Assembly (NCBI GenBank): GCA_002733735.2
Contig: NVWT02000018.1
Span: 35,265 to 48,605 of the forward strand
Length of the DNA stretch: 13,341 nt
Direction of reading: 5' to 3'
Origin: Robiginitomaculum sp.
GTDB taxonomy: Bacteria > Pseudomonadota > Alphaproteobacteria > Caulobacterales > Maricaulaceae
In this document: positions 6,570-13,341 of the stretch, one piece after another
Layout of the letters: every line of letters begins with the position of its first letter
Position numbering within the stretch: position 1 is the stretch's first letter
Notes under the pieces: model-generated
What the model was told of the DNA's origin: nothing
Database searches by the model: none
The model's input: the letters and a program-made list of their open reading frames with translations, nothing else
Made by a program: the position numbers and the translations under genes

Positions 6570-9425
6570 ATGTCCATATCCAGATCAGTATTTATTACCA
6601 TTGGTGTTGTTTTTGCGCTTGGTGCTTGTTCAGCAGAAGACTTAAGCTCCAAACAACCAGCAGCACCAAAAGGACAAATCAAGCAAATTGAATTTGTAAA
6701 ATACGAGCTTGAAAACGGCCTTGATGTTATCTTACACGTTGATCGCTCTGATCCTATTGTAGCCATTGACCTTACCGCGCACGTAGGCTCGGCCAGAGAA
6801 ATTGCCGGACGCACTGGCTTTGCGCATTTGTTCGAGCATTTGTTATTTTTAGATTCAGAAAACCTTGGTTATGGCGGCTTGGACACCATGAACACCCGAA
6901 TTGGCGGCGAAGGAACCAATGGTTACACCACCAATGACGTAACCAAATATTTCCAAGCAGTTCCAAGCGATGCCCTAGAAAAAGTTATCTGGGCCGAAGC
7001 TGACAAACTTGGCTGGTTCATCAACACCGTGACCTCTGGCGTGCTTGATAACGAAAGACAAGTAGTTAAAAATGAAAAAAGACAGCGGGTGGACAATCAA
7101 CCCTTTGGTCAAAACTGGGGTCTTATCGGCAAAACCATATATCCGGCTGATCACCCATATAGTTGGCAAGTAATTGGCTCCTTGGCCGATCTTGATGCTG
7201 CCAGCATTGATGATGTTAAAAGCTTTTACCGTCGCTGGTATGTTCCAAACAATGTAACACTTACAATTACCGGCGACTTTGATGTTGATCAGGCTGAAGT
7301 TTGGGTTGAAAAATACTTTGGTGAAATCCCTAGAGGCGAAGACATTGCGCCATTAAGCGCACGTCCGGGTAAACTAGACAAAACAGTCAACTTAAAAGTC
7401 GCTGACAACTTTGCCACCGTGCCGCAACTTACCCTAACATGGCCATCTATTGAGCAATATCACCCTGATGCTTATGCTTTGGATATTCTTGCAACCTATT
7501 TGAGCGAAGGCAAACTCGCCCCGCTAAATGAAGTACTTATCGACGAAGAAAAACTATCAACCACGGTTGCAAGCTTTACCAATAGCTCCGAATTGGCTGG
7601 GGAATTTTATCTTCTGGTGCGCGCAAATGCCGGGCAGAACCTGTCGGCAGTTAAAGACGCATTGGACAAAGGTCTACAGCGGTTTGAAGAAAACGGCATC
7701 TCCAAGAAAGATTTGAATAAAATAAAAGCCGGACTTGAGGTTGATTTTTATGGTAATATCCAAAGCGTATTGGGCAAAGCCATTCAGTTAGGCGAATACA
7801 ATACTTATACAAATGATCCCGGATTTATTCATCAAGACATTGCCAATATCCAAGCAATTACCACTGATGATGTGATGCGGGTTTATAATAAATACATCAA
7901 AGACAAAAATTATGTCGCCACCAGTTTTGTTCCTAAAGACGAAATTGATCTGGCTTTATCGGGGGCTGTATTAACCAGCTTTGCCGAAGAGGAAATAGTC
8001 AAAGGCGCAGAGGCGCAAACAGACTTTGATCCAACCGCGCGCACCTTCACCCCGACACCATCAGCTTTTGACCGAACCATAGAGCCAGAATTTGGCGGTG
8101 CAATTACCATGAGAACGCCAACAGTTTGGCGAGGAGAAACCAAAAACGGTATTAAACTATTTGGTATTGAAAATGATGAAACACCACTGATTTATTTTAG
8201 CCTCAAAATTGATGCCGGCGATATTCGTGGCTCACTTGAGCAACCGGCAATTTCCACATTAACCGCTGCTTTGCTCAACAAAGGCACGATAAATAAGACC
8301 ACTGCCGAATTAGAAGACGCAATACAGTTACTTGGCTCGAGCATCTCTATTTCCACCACCCAAAGCGGTGCGTACTTAAGAGGCAGCACCTTAGCTCGTA
8401 ACTTTAATGAGACAATGTTACTGGCCGAAGAGATGTTACTGCAACCACGTTGGGACAGTGAAGAATTTGCCACTTTAATGTTAGAGGCTGCAAACATTAT
8501 CGACCAAGAAGCAGCTAATCCATCAGCAATAGTAGCTAAAGAGTTTCAAGCTATCATGTATCCAAGCGACAATATTTACAGTGTTTATGGATATGGCTCA
8601 AAAGATAAATTACAAACCGTCACTCTTGATGATTTGAAAACATTTTACGCGACATATTACACGCCGGCAAAAGCACAGTTTCTAATTGTCGGTGATATTT
8701 CCGCTATTAAGGTCAAAGCTGCTTTAACTGGAATTGGTCAAAACTGGAGCGGAGATGCCAACCCAAAGCTAGAACTTAGTCAAGCAATCGCGCCAACAAA
8801 ATCAACTATTTATTTTTACGACATTCCCGGTGCTAAACAATCTAGTTTTCAATTTGGCTATCCAGCAATGGCAATAATTGATCCAGACTTTGTAAAAACC
8901 AATGCCATGAATTATCTGCTTGGCAATATTTACACCTCGAAGCTAAATACCGAATTGCGGGTCAATAAGGGCTATACTTATGGCATTCGCTCCAGCTTTG
9001 CGGCGGTAAAAGATCGCGGAACCTTTAGCGTGCGCACCAGCGTCAGATCGAATGTTACTTATGAATCGGCTCAGTTAATTCGCGATATTCTAGCCGAATA
9101 TGGCACAAACTTTACCGCCGAAGACCTAAAAACCATGAAAAGTGCTATCATAAAAGGGCAAGCCCTAAAATCCGAAACTCTTTCTGCGAAACTTGGTATA
9201 TTAGGGCAGATCAGTAATTACGGCTTTAGTGATGATTACCGTTTGCAGGACGCAGCTAAGATTGAGGCAATGACTCTTGATGATATTAAACGCTTATCCG
9301 AGAAACACCTTACCCCTGATGCCATGCACTTGGTTATTGCCGGAGATGCAAAAACCCAGCTTGAAAGCCTTAAGCAACTTGGGTTTGGAGAACCAATATT
9401 ACTAAATAAAACTGTGGTCGAATAA
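6570..9425 (+). CDS. M16-family zinc metallopeptidase lipoprotein
   Basis: A 951-residue pitrilysin/processing-peptidase-like protein with two M16 halves in one chain. The N-terminus is a lipoprotein signal ending in LGAC, so C20 should be lipidated and the enzyme anchored in the periplasm. The first half has the inverted zinc motif H86-L-F-E89-H90, and the third ligand is expected in NERQVVKNE (161-169), probably E169. The second half (about 515-945) lacks HxxEH, as is normal for the partner half, but keeps the R797 and Y802/Y804 segment (RVNKGYTYG) that helps bind substrate. The length fits the two-half class. It most likely degrades peptides in the envelope. A TAGG element lies six bases before the ATG, and the palindromic repeat at 6521-6549 lies in its leader. 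It is monocistronic as far as can be seen. Confidence 0.93.
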   Translation: MSISRSVFITIGVVFALGACSAEDLSSKQPAAPKGQIKQIEFVKYELENGLDVILHVDRSDPIVAIDLTAHVGSAREIAGRTGFAHLFEHLLFLDSENLGYGGLDTMNTRIGGEGTNGYTTNDVTKYFQAVPSDALEKVIWAEADKLGWFINTVTSGVLDNERQVVKNEKRQRVDNQPFGQNWGLIGKTIYPADHPYSWQVIGSLADLDAASIDDVKSFYRRWYVPNNVTLTITGDFDVDQAEVWVEKYFGEIPRGEDIAPLSARPGKLDKTVNLKVADNFATVPQLTLTWPSIEQYHPDAYALDILATYLSEGKLAPLNEVLIDEEKLSTTVASFTNSSELAGEFYLLVRANAGQNLSAVKDALDKGLQRFEENGISKKDLNKIKAGLEVDFYGNIQSVLGKAIQLGEYNTYTNDPGFIHQDIANIQAITTDDVMRVYNKYIKDKNYVATSFVPKDEIDLALSGAVLTSFAEEEIVKGAEAQTDFDPTARTFTPTPSAFDRTIEPEFGGAITMRTPTVWRGETKNGIKLFGIENDETPLIYFSLKIDAGDIRGSLEQPAISTLTAALLNKGTINKTTAELEDAIQLLGSSISISTTQSGAYLRGSTLARNFNETMLLAEEMLLQPRWDSEEFATLMLEAANIIDQEAANPSAIVAKEFQAIMYPSDNIYSVYGYGSKDKLQTVTLDDLKTFYATYYTPAKAQFLIVGDISAIKVKAALTGIGQNWSGDANPKLELSQAIAPTKSTIYFYDIPGAKQSSFQFGYPAMAIIDPDFVKTNAMNYLLGNIYTSKLNTELRVNKGYTYGIRSSFAAVKDRGTFSVRTSVRSNVTYESAQLIRDILAEYGTNFTAEDLKTMKSAIIKGQALKSETLSAKLGILGQISNYGFSDDYRLQDAAKIEAMTLDDIKRLSEKHLTPDAMHLVIAGDAKTQLESLKQLGFGEPILLNKTVVE

Positions 9426-9509
9426 TATTATTCCTAGGAAGAAACATTTTTGAGGGATAAGCAAAATCAATACGTATTATCTATTGAATTAAAATAAGGA
9501 AATTTTGAT

Positions 9510-10229
9510 ATGCAGATCAATTTAGGAAAAATTCTGATACTGGCAATAATGCTGGTTATCGCAGGCTCTTTAGGCCAATACGCTTTTGCTCATCCGGGCG
9601 CGGTTCATGATGACAAACCAGCAGTTCCGGCCACCCAAAAAAAAGCCACATCTGAACATGACGGCATGGAAATGCCAGCACATGTAGATGGCGAACAACA
9701 CGCGGACAATGGCGCAGATGATCATGCTGCCAGCGAAGCAGACGCAGGGGCTCACTCACATTGGGGATTAGACCCTGATAGTAGCCAGTTCTCTAAAGTC
9801 ATGGCAGGCATTGGCAAATACCACCCTTTGGTAGTGCATTTTCCAATCGCCTTATTTTTGACCGCAGCTTTGGCGCAAGCCATGTTATTACGCGGCTCTA
9901 GTTTTTCCTCTAGCGGAACCGTTAGGTTTATGGTTTGGGCTGGTTTAATCTCGGTCATTGGCGCAGGATTTCTTGGTTGGGCGCATTCAGGGCCACCACA
10001 ACCAGCAGAAGCACCTGTCATGTTCTCGCACCGCTGGATAGGAACCGCAATGTTAGCATTTGCCGCACTTACGGTTTGGCTAATGGAAAAAGCTAAAGAT
10101 GGATCAAACCCATCGATGGGCAAGTTTTTCAGCATATCCCTATTCTTTATGGCAGCACTGGTTGCGGTAAACGGCTTCCTTGGCGGGGCGCTGGCACATG
10201 GTGGCATCAAGCATTTACTGCCTTGGTGA
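9510..10229 (+). CDS. His-rich exported DUF2231 membrane protein
   Basis: A 239-residue protein with a signal peptide predicted to end at AFA (25-27), leaving H28 as the mature N-terminus. Residues 28-85 form a low-complexity, acidic linker with eight histidines (28, 33, 50, 58, 64, 72, 82, 84), plausibly a periplasmic metal-binding tail. The rest is a DUF2231-type domain with four membrane segments (about 107-127, 138-157, 173-192, 206-226) beginning with the family's HPLVVHFPIA (105-114). The molecular function of DUF2231 is not known. AAGGA nine bases before the ATG supports the start. It is the first gene in a same-strand series leading to a Ni/Co sensor module, with only 47 bp before the next gene, so a role in metal handling or tolerance is inferred. 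Confidence 0.8.
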   Translation: MQINLGKILILAIMLVIAGSLGQYAFAHPGAVHDDKPAVPATQKKATSEHDGMEMPAHVDGEQHADNGADDHAASEADAGAHSHWGLDPDSSQFSKVMAGIGKYHPLVVHFPIALFLTAALAQAMLLRGSSFSSSGTVRFMVWAGLISVIGAGFLGWAHSGPPQPAEAPVMFSHRWIGTAMLAFAALTVWLMEKAKDGSNPSMGKFFSISLFFMAALVAVNGFLGGALAHGGIKHLLPW

Positions 10230-10276
10230 ACATTCAAACAAACTAATAATTAAAATCTAATTACAGGAATAAACTC

Positions 10277-10780
10277 ATGAAAACCTTATTAATTTCAATG
10301 CTTACTTTGGTCTTTGGCCTAACATATTCAATGGCGGCATTAGCCGGCCCAGGCCATGACAGCAAACACTCTGGCCACAAAGAAATGCCGGCAATGGACA
10401 AACAGCAAATGGCCGTTGTTTCTGTAATGAAAGCTTATTCTGCGGCAATAAACACCGAAGAAGTTGCGGTTATGGAAAACCTAGTAATGGCCGATGGTAC
10501 TGATTTTACCATCTTTGAGGGTTCAGGCAAAAACATTGGTTGGGCTGATTATCGCGACCATCATTTGATCCCTGAATTTGAAATGGTCGAACTGGTGTTT
10601 AGTAAATACGAGTACACAAACATCAAGAGTACTGTTTCAGGTGATATGGCTTTTGCAACTTTTGCCATCGACATCGCCTACACCTATAAAGGCGAAGCCA
10701 AAACCAAAAAAGGTAATGGAACAGCCGTTTTAAGACTTGTGGACGGTCAATGGAAAATGACCCATTTGCAAACCTCATAA
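10277..10780 (+). CDS. Exported NTF2-like (SnoaL/DUF4440-type) protein
   Basis: A 167-residue protein with a signal peptide ending at ALA (21-23). The mature N-terminus is rich in His and Met (HDSKHSGHKEMPAM at 27-40), followed by a compact alpha+beta domain whose pattern fits the NTF2-like fold: an opening helix (about 42-70), a DFTIFEGSGKNIGW segment, and late strands ending in TAVLRLVDGQWKMTHLQTS, the typical closing strand pair of SnoaL/DUF4440 proteins. No catalytic set is evident, so it may be a binding or scaffold protein of the periplasm. AGGA lies eight bases before the ATG. Neighbours on both sides are metal-linked, and its own N-terminal motif could bind copper, nickel or similar ions. 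The fold call is good; function is unknown. Confidence 0.78.
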   Translation: MKTLLISMLTLVFGLTYSMAALAGPGHDSKHSGHKEMPAMDKQQMAVVSVMKAYSAAINTEEVAVMENLVMADGTDFTIFEGSGKNIGWADYRDHHLIPEFEMVELVFSKYEYTNIKSTVSGDMAFATFAIDIAYTYKGEAKTKKGNGTAVLRLVDGQWKMTHLQTS

Positions 10781-10791
10781 GCTATTGGATA

Positions 10792-10816
10792 CAAGCTGGT
10801 GCTTTGCACCAGCTTG
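10792..10816. promoter_or_regulatory. Perfect 11-bp hairpin ahead of the cnrY-like gene
   Basis: CAAGCTGGTGC and GCACCAGCTTG pair without mismatch around a TTT loop, in the 48-bp gap between the NTF2-like gene and the anti-sigma start. No run of T follows, so it is not a standard intrinsic terminator. It may stabilise or end-protect the upstream mRNA, lower read-through, or be an operator. It ends one base before the AAGAAGTAAG stretch that serves as the ribosome-binding site of the next gene. Confidence 0.7.
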
Positions 10817-10828
10817 CAAGAAGTAAGA

Positions 10829-11110
10829 ATGACAAAAAATAAAAACAATATTGATCAAATGCTAAAACAGCTAAACCAGCATATTGATCCACCTCAGTTG
10901 AACACATTAGAAGCAAATGTTTGGCAAGCTATTGAAAGCCGCACAATAAGTACCATTAGCAGCTTGTCATTATTTTGGCGTACGGCAACTTTGTCCTTGG
11001 TGTTAGTAACCGGCGGCTTAGTTGGGGCGACTGCAACCGTTAATGATGCAACATTGACGGTATTTTCTAACACCCCCTCTTATAGTCTAATGGCATTGCT
11101 AAATGATTGA
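10829..11110 (+). CDS. cnrY: CnrY-like membrane anti-sigma factor
   Basis: A 93-residue protein with a polar N-terminal half (1-50) that would face the cytoplasm, one membrane helix (about 52-70) and a short periplasmic tail ending in SYSLMALLND. Size (CnrY is about 95 residues), topology and position immediately before a CnrX homologue and an ECF sigma gene identify it as the anti-sigma factor that holds the sigma at the membrane until the periplasmic sensor binds metal. Sequence similarity alone is weak, as is usual for this family. I chose ATG 10829, preceded by AAGAAGTAAG, over an in-frame GTG at 10799 because the latter lies inside the hairpin at 10792-10816. The stop overlaps the next start by 8 bp. 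Confidence 0.72.
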   Translation: MTKNKNNIDQMLKQLNQHIDPPQLNTLEANVWQAIESRTISTISSLSLFWRTATLSLVLVTGGLVGATATVNDATLTVFSNTPSYSLMALLND

Positions 11111-11558
11111 TCAAACACTTGCACCAATGAAGAACACTTTTCTGTTAATAATACTAAGCCTTCTCGTTGGCTTAGCAGGTGTTTGGATTGGCAAGACTTT
11201 ATTTACACCGCACCCAGTTGTTTCTTCTGATCTACATGCAGAAATACATCACTCATTACAATTATCACCCGATCAACAACAGCACATTCACCTGTTGGAA
11301 AGAGAATTCGCCAAACGCAAAGCGGTGCTAGAGAACCAACTAAAATCTGCCAACGGTTCAATAGCCGATGCCATAGCCAAAGATCATAAATTATCAGCCG
11401 ATGTAACCGAAGCCGGTGAGCAATATTTAATAATATTGGGGGAATTACAACGCGAGACTTTGCAGCATATTTTCAAAATGCGAGATGTATTGGACGAGGA
11501 CCAAGCTCTTGAATTTGACAACATTGTAATTCGTTCTCTTCATGCCGCGACCAAATAA
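11103..11558 (+). CDS. cnrX: CnrX-like periplasmic nickel/cobalt sensor
   Basis: A 151-residue protein with an N-terminal membrane anchor (about 11-30) and a helical periplasmic domain. Compared with Cupriavidus CnrX as I recall it, the sensor domain aligns without gaps over the metal site: H45, H49, E66, H122 and M126 correspond to CnrX H42, H46, E63, H119 and M123, with identical spacing (4, 17, 56, 4). These bind Ni or Co in CnrX and transmit the signal to CnrY. Other shared stretches are ANG-x2-ADAIAK (83-93) and LQR-x2-L-x-H-x-F-x-MR (115-127). An ATG at 11127 is an alternative start giving a 143-residue form; 11103 overlaps the upstream stop and is preferred for coupling. Neither has a clear ribosome-binding site. 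Confidence 0.88.
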   Translation: MIDQTLAPMKNTFLLIILSLLVGLAGVWIGKTLFTPHPVVSSDLHAEIHHSLQLSPDQQQHIHLLEREFAKRKAVLENQLKSANGSIADAIAKDHKLSADVTEAGEQYLIILGELQRETLQHIFKMRDVLDEDQALEFDNIVIRSLHAATK

Positions 11559-12117
11559 AACAGATTTCACCAAACAAGATGATCGGACATTGGTGACGTT
11601 TGCGCTGAACCATGAAGATTTTGCTTTTACTGTCTTAATGCGCCGTTTTAAGTTACCCTTGTTCAAATTTGCCTTACGGCACGTAGGTGACGCTGATGAT
11701 GCTGAAGATATAGTGCAAGAAACTTTTGTTGCCGCCCATCGTAATTTGTTTCGCTACAATCCCAAGTATGAAGTATCCACTTGGCTGTATCGGATTGCTT
11801 TAAACAAATGCCGCGATCTTGGACGTAAACGCAAAGCTGCGTACTTCATCAACAGAATCAACCCGATGATTGAACAGCGAGTTGCGCAATTTGCAGAACC
11901 AAATACTCCAGAAAGCAATTTGCTGGACAAAACAGAACTACAAGCACTGGCTAAACAGGTATCCGAACTGCCAGCCAAATTACGAGAACCACTTATACTT
12001 TGCGCTATTGATGATATGAGCCACAAACAAGCGGCCAAAGTATTGAACATCAGCCCAAAAGCCGTGGAGACACGAATTTATCGGGCGCGGAAACTGCTTG
12101 AGCCACGAGCAAGCTAA
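11542..12117 (+). CDS. cnrH: CnrH-like ECF RNA polymerase sigma factor
   Basis: A 191-residue group IV sigma factor. Region 2 spans about 26-95, including DAEDIVQETF (53-62) and STWLYRIALNKCRD (79-92), which contact core polymerase and the -10 element. Region 4 spans about 132-187 with a helix-turn-helix (about 159-180, QAAKVLNISPKAVETRIYRA) that reads the -35 element. No regulatory extension is present. The start overlaps the sensor gene by 17 bp and no Shine-Dalgarno is visible, so translation is probably coupled. Gene order and size match cnrH of the cnrYXH module, in which metal binding by CnrX frees CnrH from CnrY to transcribe its own operon and an efflux pump. The pump genes that usually follow are not in this window. 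Confidence 0.88.
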   Translation: MPRPNKTDFTKQDDRTLVTFALNHEDFAFTVLMRRFKLPLFKFALRHVGDADDAEDIVQETFVAAHRNLFRYNPKYEVSTWLYRIALNKCRDLGRKRKAAYFINRINPMIEQRVAQFAEPNTPESNLLDKTELQALAKQVSELPAKLREPLILCAIDDMSHKQAAKVLNISPKAVETRIYRARKLLEPRAS

Positions 12118-12230
12118 AACTATGAAATACCTGCTGGTAAAGTGGCTGTTCTCATCATTGTAGGTGAAGCATTGGTGAATGTTGTAAACACTGACCGATT
12201 TGGTGCTTATATTACAAGTTCTTATTTCAG

Positions 12231-12277
12231 CACCCCCTCCGAGCGCATCGCGCCCACCTCCCCCATAAAGGTGGAGG
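12231..12277. repeat. GC-rich double-hairpin intergenic repeat (REP-like)
   Basis: Two adjacent hairpins occur in a locally C-rich block unlike its AT-rich surroundings. The first is GCGC (12243-12246) with GCGC (12250-12253) around ATC. The second is CCTCCCCC (12257-12264) with GGTGGAGG (12270-12277) around ATAAA, with one mismatch. No T-run follows. The form matches dispersed bacterial palindromic repeats, which are favoured insertion sites of some IS110 elements. Its copy number cannot be judged from one copy. Confidence 0.6.
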
Positions 12278-12325
12278 ACAAAAGCCCTTGAAATATCGAA
12301 ATTCCCACACCCGTCATCAACTCAG

Positions 12326-13270
12326 TTAGATATTTTTATATTGGTCACGTATTTTGGCGTTTAGGATAACGATAAGTCTTCGCATGATTGCGGTTATGTC
12401 GACGATTGGTTTTTTGCCGTCTTCGATCATTTTATTGTAACTTTGTTTTAAGACGGGATGATTTCTGCTAGCACTAAGGGCTGCCATGAACAAGGTTCGT
12501 TTGACTTGGGTTCTTCCTCCACGGACATTACGATAGCCGGTGGCGTTTCCACTGTCACGTGGATGCGGCGCCAAGCCGGCCAATGATGCGATCTGTCTTC
12601 TGTTGATCGAACCAAGTTCCGGCATCAATGCCAACAAATGCGCCGCAGTAACACTACCAACACCAGGAACTGCAACCATGGTATCACGGCTCTTGCGCAG
12701 TTCTTTGCAGGCTTCGATAAGTTGGTTTATCTTGCCCTCAAGCTTCTTGATCTGACCAGACAGGTGTTTAAGCAAAGCAGATATCGAAGCTCTAGCAGGC
12801 TGATTATCAGGAGCCTGTAAGCGGTTGTTCTCTGCGGTGCGCATAGCAACTAGTTCATCACGGCGTAACACCAATGCCTGCAAGGTTTTACGTTGCTTTT
12901 GTAGTGGCACCCATAGGATCAGTTTTGCTTGGCGTTCTTGCGCATAATCAGCCAAAGCTTGGGCATCAAGTTTATCGGTTTTTGCCAGTGTGCCAAAGGA
13001 TCTAATGAAGGCTTTAACCTTACGAGCATCGGCACGATGGATGGCAATCTTTGCGGTGATAAACGCTTGTAAGACCCTTGTTTCATAGCCACCCGTGGCT
13101 TCACAAATGGCCAATGTTTGTTCGCAAAAGTGGTTGGCTAGTTTTAACAATGCTGATTTTTCGTTACTAAAACTTCCACAACATTGGCCTTGGCTGTCAT
13201 AAACGACAACGGTGTCTTTGCCCACATCAAGGCCAACAAACCTTGTGAAGATGTCTTTGTTATTATTCAT
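12326..13270 (-). CDS. IS110-family transposase (DEDD plus serine recombinase)
   Basis: A 314-residue transposase with both halves intact. The N-terminal RuvC-like DEDD domain carries D15 (GLDVGKD), E58 (CEATGGYE), D99 and D102 (KTDKLDAQALADYA). A coiled-coil linker (about 120-195) leads to the C-terminal Tnp domain with VPGVGSVTA (201-209), the AGLAPHPRDSGNATGYR segment (231-247) and the expected catalytic serine S240. These positions are close to those recalled for the bridge-RNA-guided recombinase IS621 (D11, E60, D102, D105, S241), which supports a functional enzyme. The start has GAGG ten bases before the ATG. It lies downstream of and convergent with the cnrH-like gene, where a metal efflux operon might otherwise be expected. 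Confidence 0.93.
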   Translation of the reverse strand: MNNNKDIFTRFVGLDVGKDTVVVYDSQGQCCGSFSNEKSALLKLANHFCEQTLAICEATGGYETRVLQAFITAKIAIHRADARKVKAFIRSFGTLAKTDKLDAQALADYAQERQAKLILWVPLQKQRKTLQALVLRRDELVAMRTAENNRLQAPDNQPARASISALLKHLSGQIKKLEGKINQLIEACKELRKSRDTMVAVPGVGSVTAAHLLALMPELGSINRRQIASLAGLAPHPRDSGNATGYRNVRGGRTQVKRTLFMAALSASRNHPVLKQSYNKMIEDGKKPIVDITAIMRRLIVILNAKIRDQYKNI

Positions 13271-13341
13271 AATCTGTTATCCTCATTCCTTTGATTGTCT
13301 GCGGGCGTGTTTAACAGCGGCCCATTCAACTCATCAGGCGA
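12326..13341 (-). mobile_element. IS110-family insertion sequence, upstream end beyond window
   Basis: An insertion sequence is defined by its intact DEDD transposase at 12326-13270. IS110 elements lack ordinary terminal inverted repeats, so neither end can be fixed by eye. The downstream end must lie between the repeat block (ending 12277) and the transposase stop or a little beyond. The upstream end, with the non-coding stretch expected to encode a bridge RNA in the IS110 group, continues past 13341. Only 71 bases of it are visible, and I could not fold them into a convincing guide structure. Confidence 0.75.

Noticed and set aside
9420..9433. A 14-bp AT-only-core palindrome spanning the M16 stop codon as a terminator or operator
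   Set aside because: It is almost entirely A and T, has no loop and no following T-run, so chance is a sufficient explanation.
9426..9509. An ECF-type promoter (GGAA..AAC box) before the DUF2231 gene
   Set aside because: A partial -35-like string is present, but no -10 element lies at proper spacing, so a sigma-dependent promoter cannot be claimed by eye.
10799..10828. GTG at 10799 as the start of the cnrY-like gene
   Set aside because: It lies within the perfect hairpin and has no ribosome-binding site, whereas ATG 10829 has a purine-rich AAGAAGTAAG just upstream and gives a CnrY-like length.
1..13341. CRISPR array, tRNA or rRNA genes
   Set aside because: No regularly spaced direct repeats and no tRNA- or rRNA-like segments were recognised on either strand.

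Overview
The window reads as a stretch of a moderately AT-rich bacterial chromosome, most likely from a Gram-negative alphaproteobacterium. The evidence is the RND/MMPL lipid exporter, the M16 lipoprotein peptidase, the exported His-rich proteins, the PPOX-family flavoprotein and two palindromic intergenic repeats of a style I associate with Alphaproteobacteria. The genus cannot be set from this sequence, and the taxonomic call is inference. There are ten recognisable chromosomal protein genes, one insertion-sequence transposase, and no tRNA, rRNA or CRISPR array.

Region 1 (1-5545, + strand) is a tight operon that enters from the left edge. It holds a CDP-alcohol phosphatidyltransferase (5' end missing), a MOP/Wzx-type flippase, a two-lobed MMPL/RND transporter and a nucleotidyltransferase that most resembles inositol-1-phosphate cytidylyltransferase (IPCT). 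The junctions are a 4-bp ATGA overlap, a 31-bp gap and an 8-bp overlap. The simplest reading is a pathway that activates a polyol phosphate as a CDP-alcohol, transfers it to a lipid or alcohol acceptor, flips the product and exports it across the envelope. The headgroup is not proven.

Region 2 (5546-9425) holds a PPOX-family flavoprotein on the minus strand and, diverging from it, a large M16 zinc-peptidase lipoprotein. The 300-bp gap between them carries two strong inverted repeats: a perfect 14-bp AT-rich pair and a 29-nt near-perfect palindrome just before the peptidase ribosome-binding site.

Region 3 (9510-12117, + strand) looks like a metal-response operon. It starts with an exported His-rich DUF2231 membrane protein and an exported NTF2-like protein with a His/Met-rich N-terminus. 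After a perfect 11-bp hairpin come three overlapping genes matching the Cupriavidus nickel/cobalt module cnrY-cnrX-cnrH (anti-sigma, periplasmic metal sensor, ECF sigma factor) in order, size and key residues. The CnrX homologue keeps all five known metal ligands at identical spacing. No CnrCBA-type efflux pump follows within the window.

Region 4 (12118-13341) is a GC-rich hairpin repeat, then an intact IS110-family transposase on the minus strand. Its upstream flank, where a bridge RNA would be expected, runs off the right edge.
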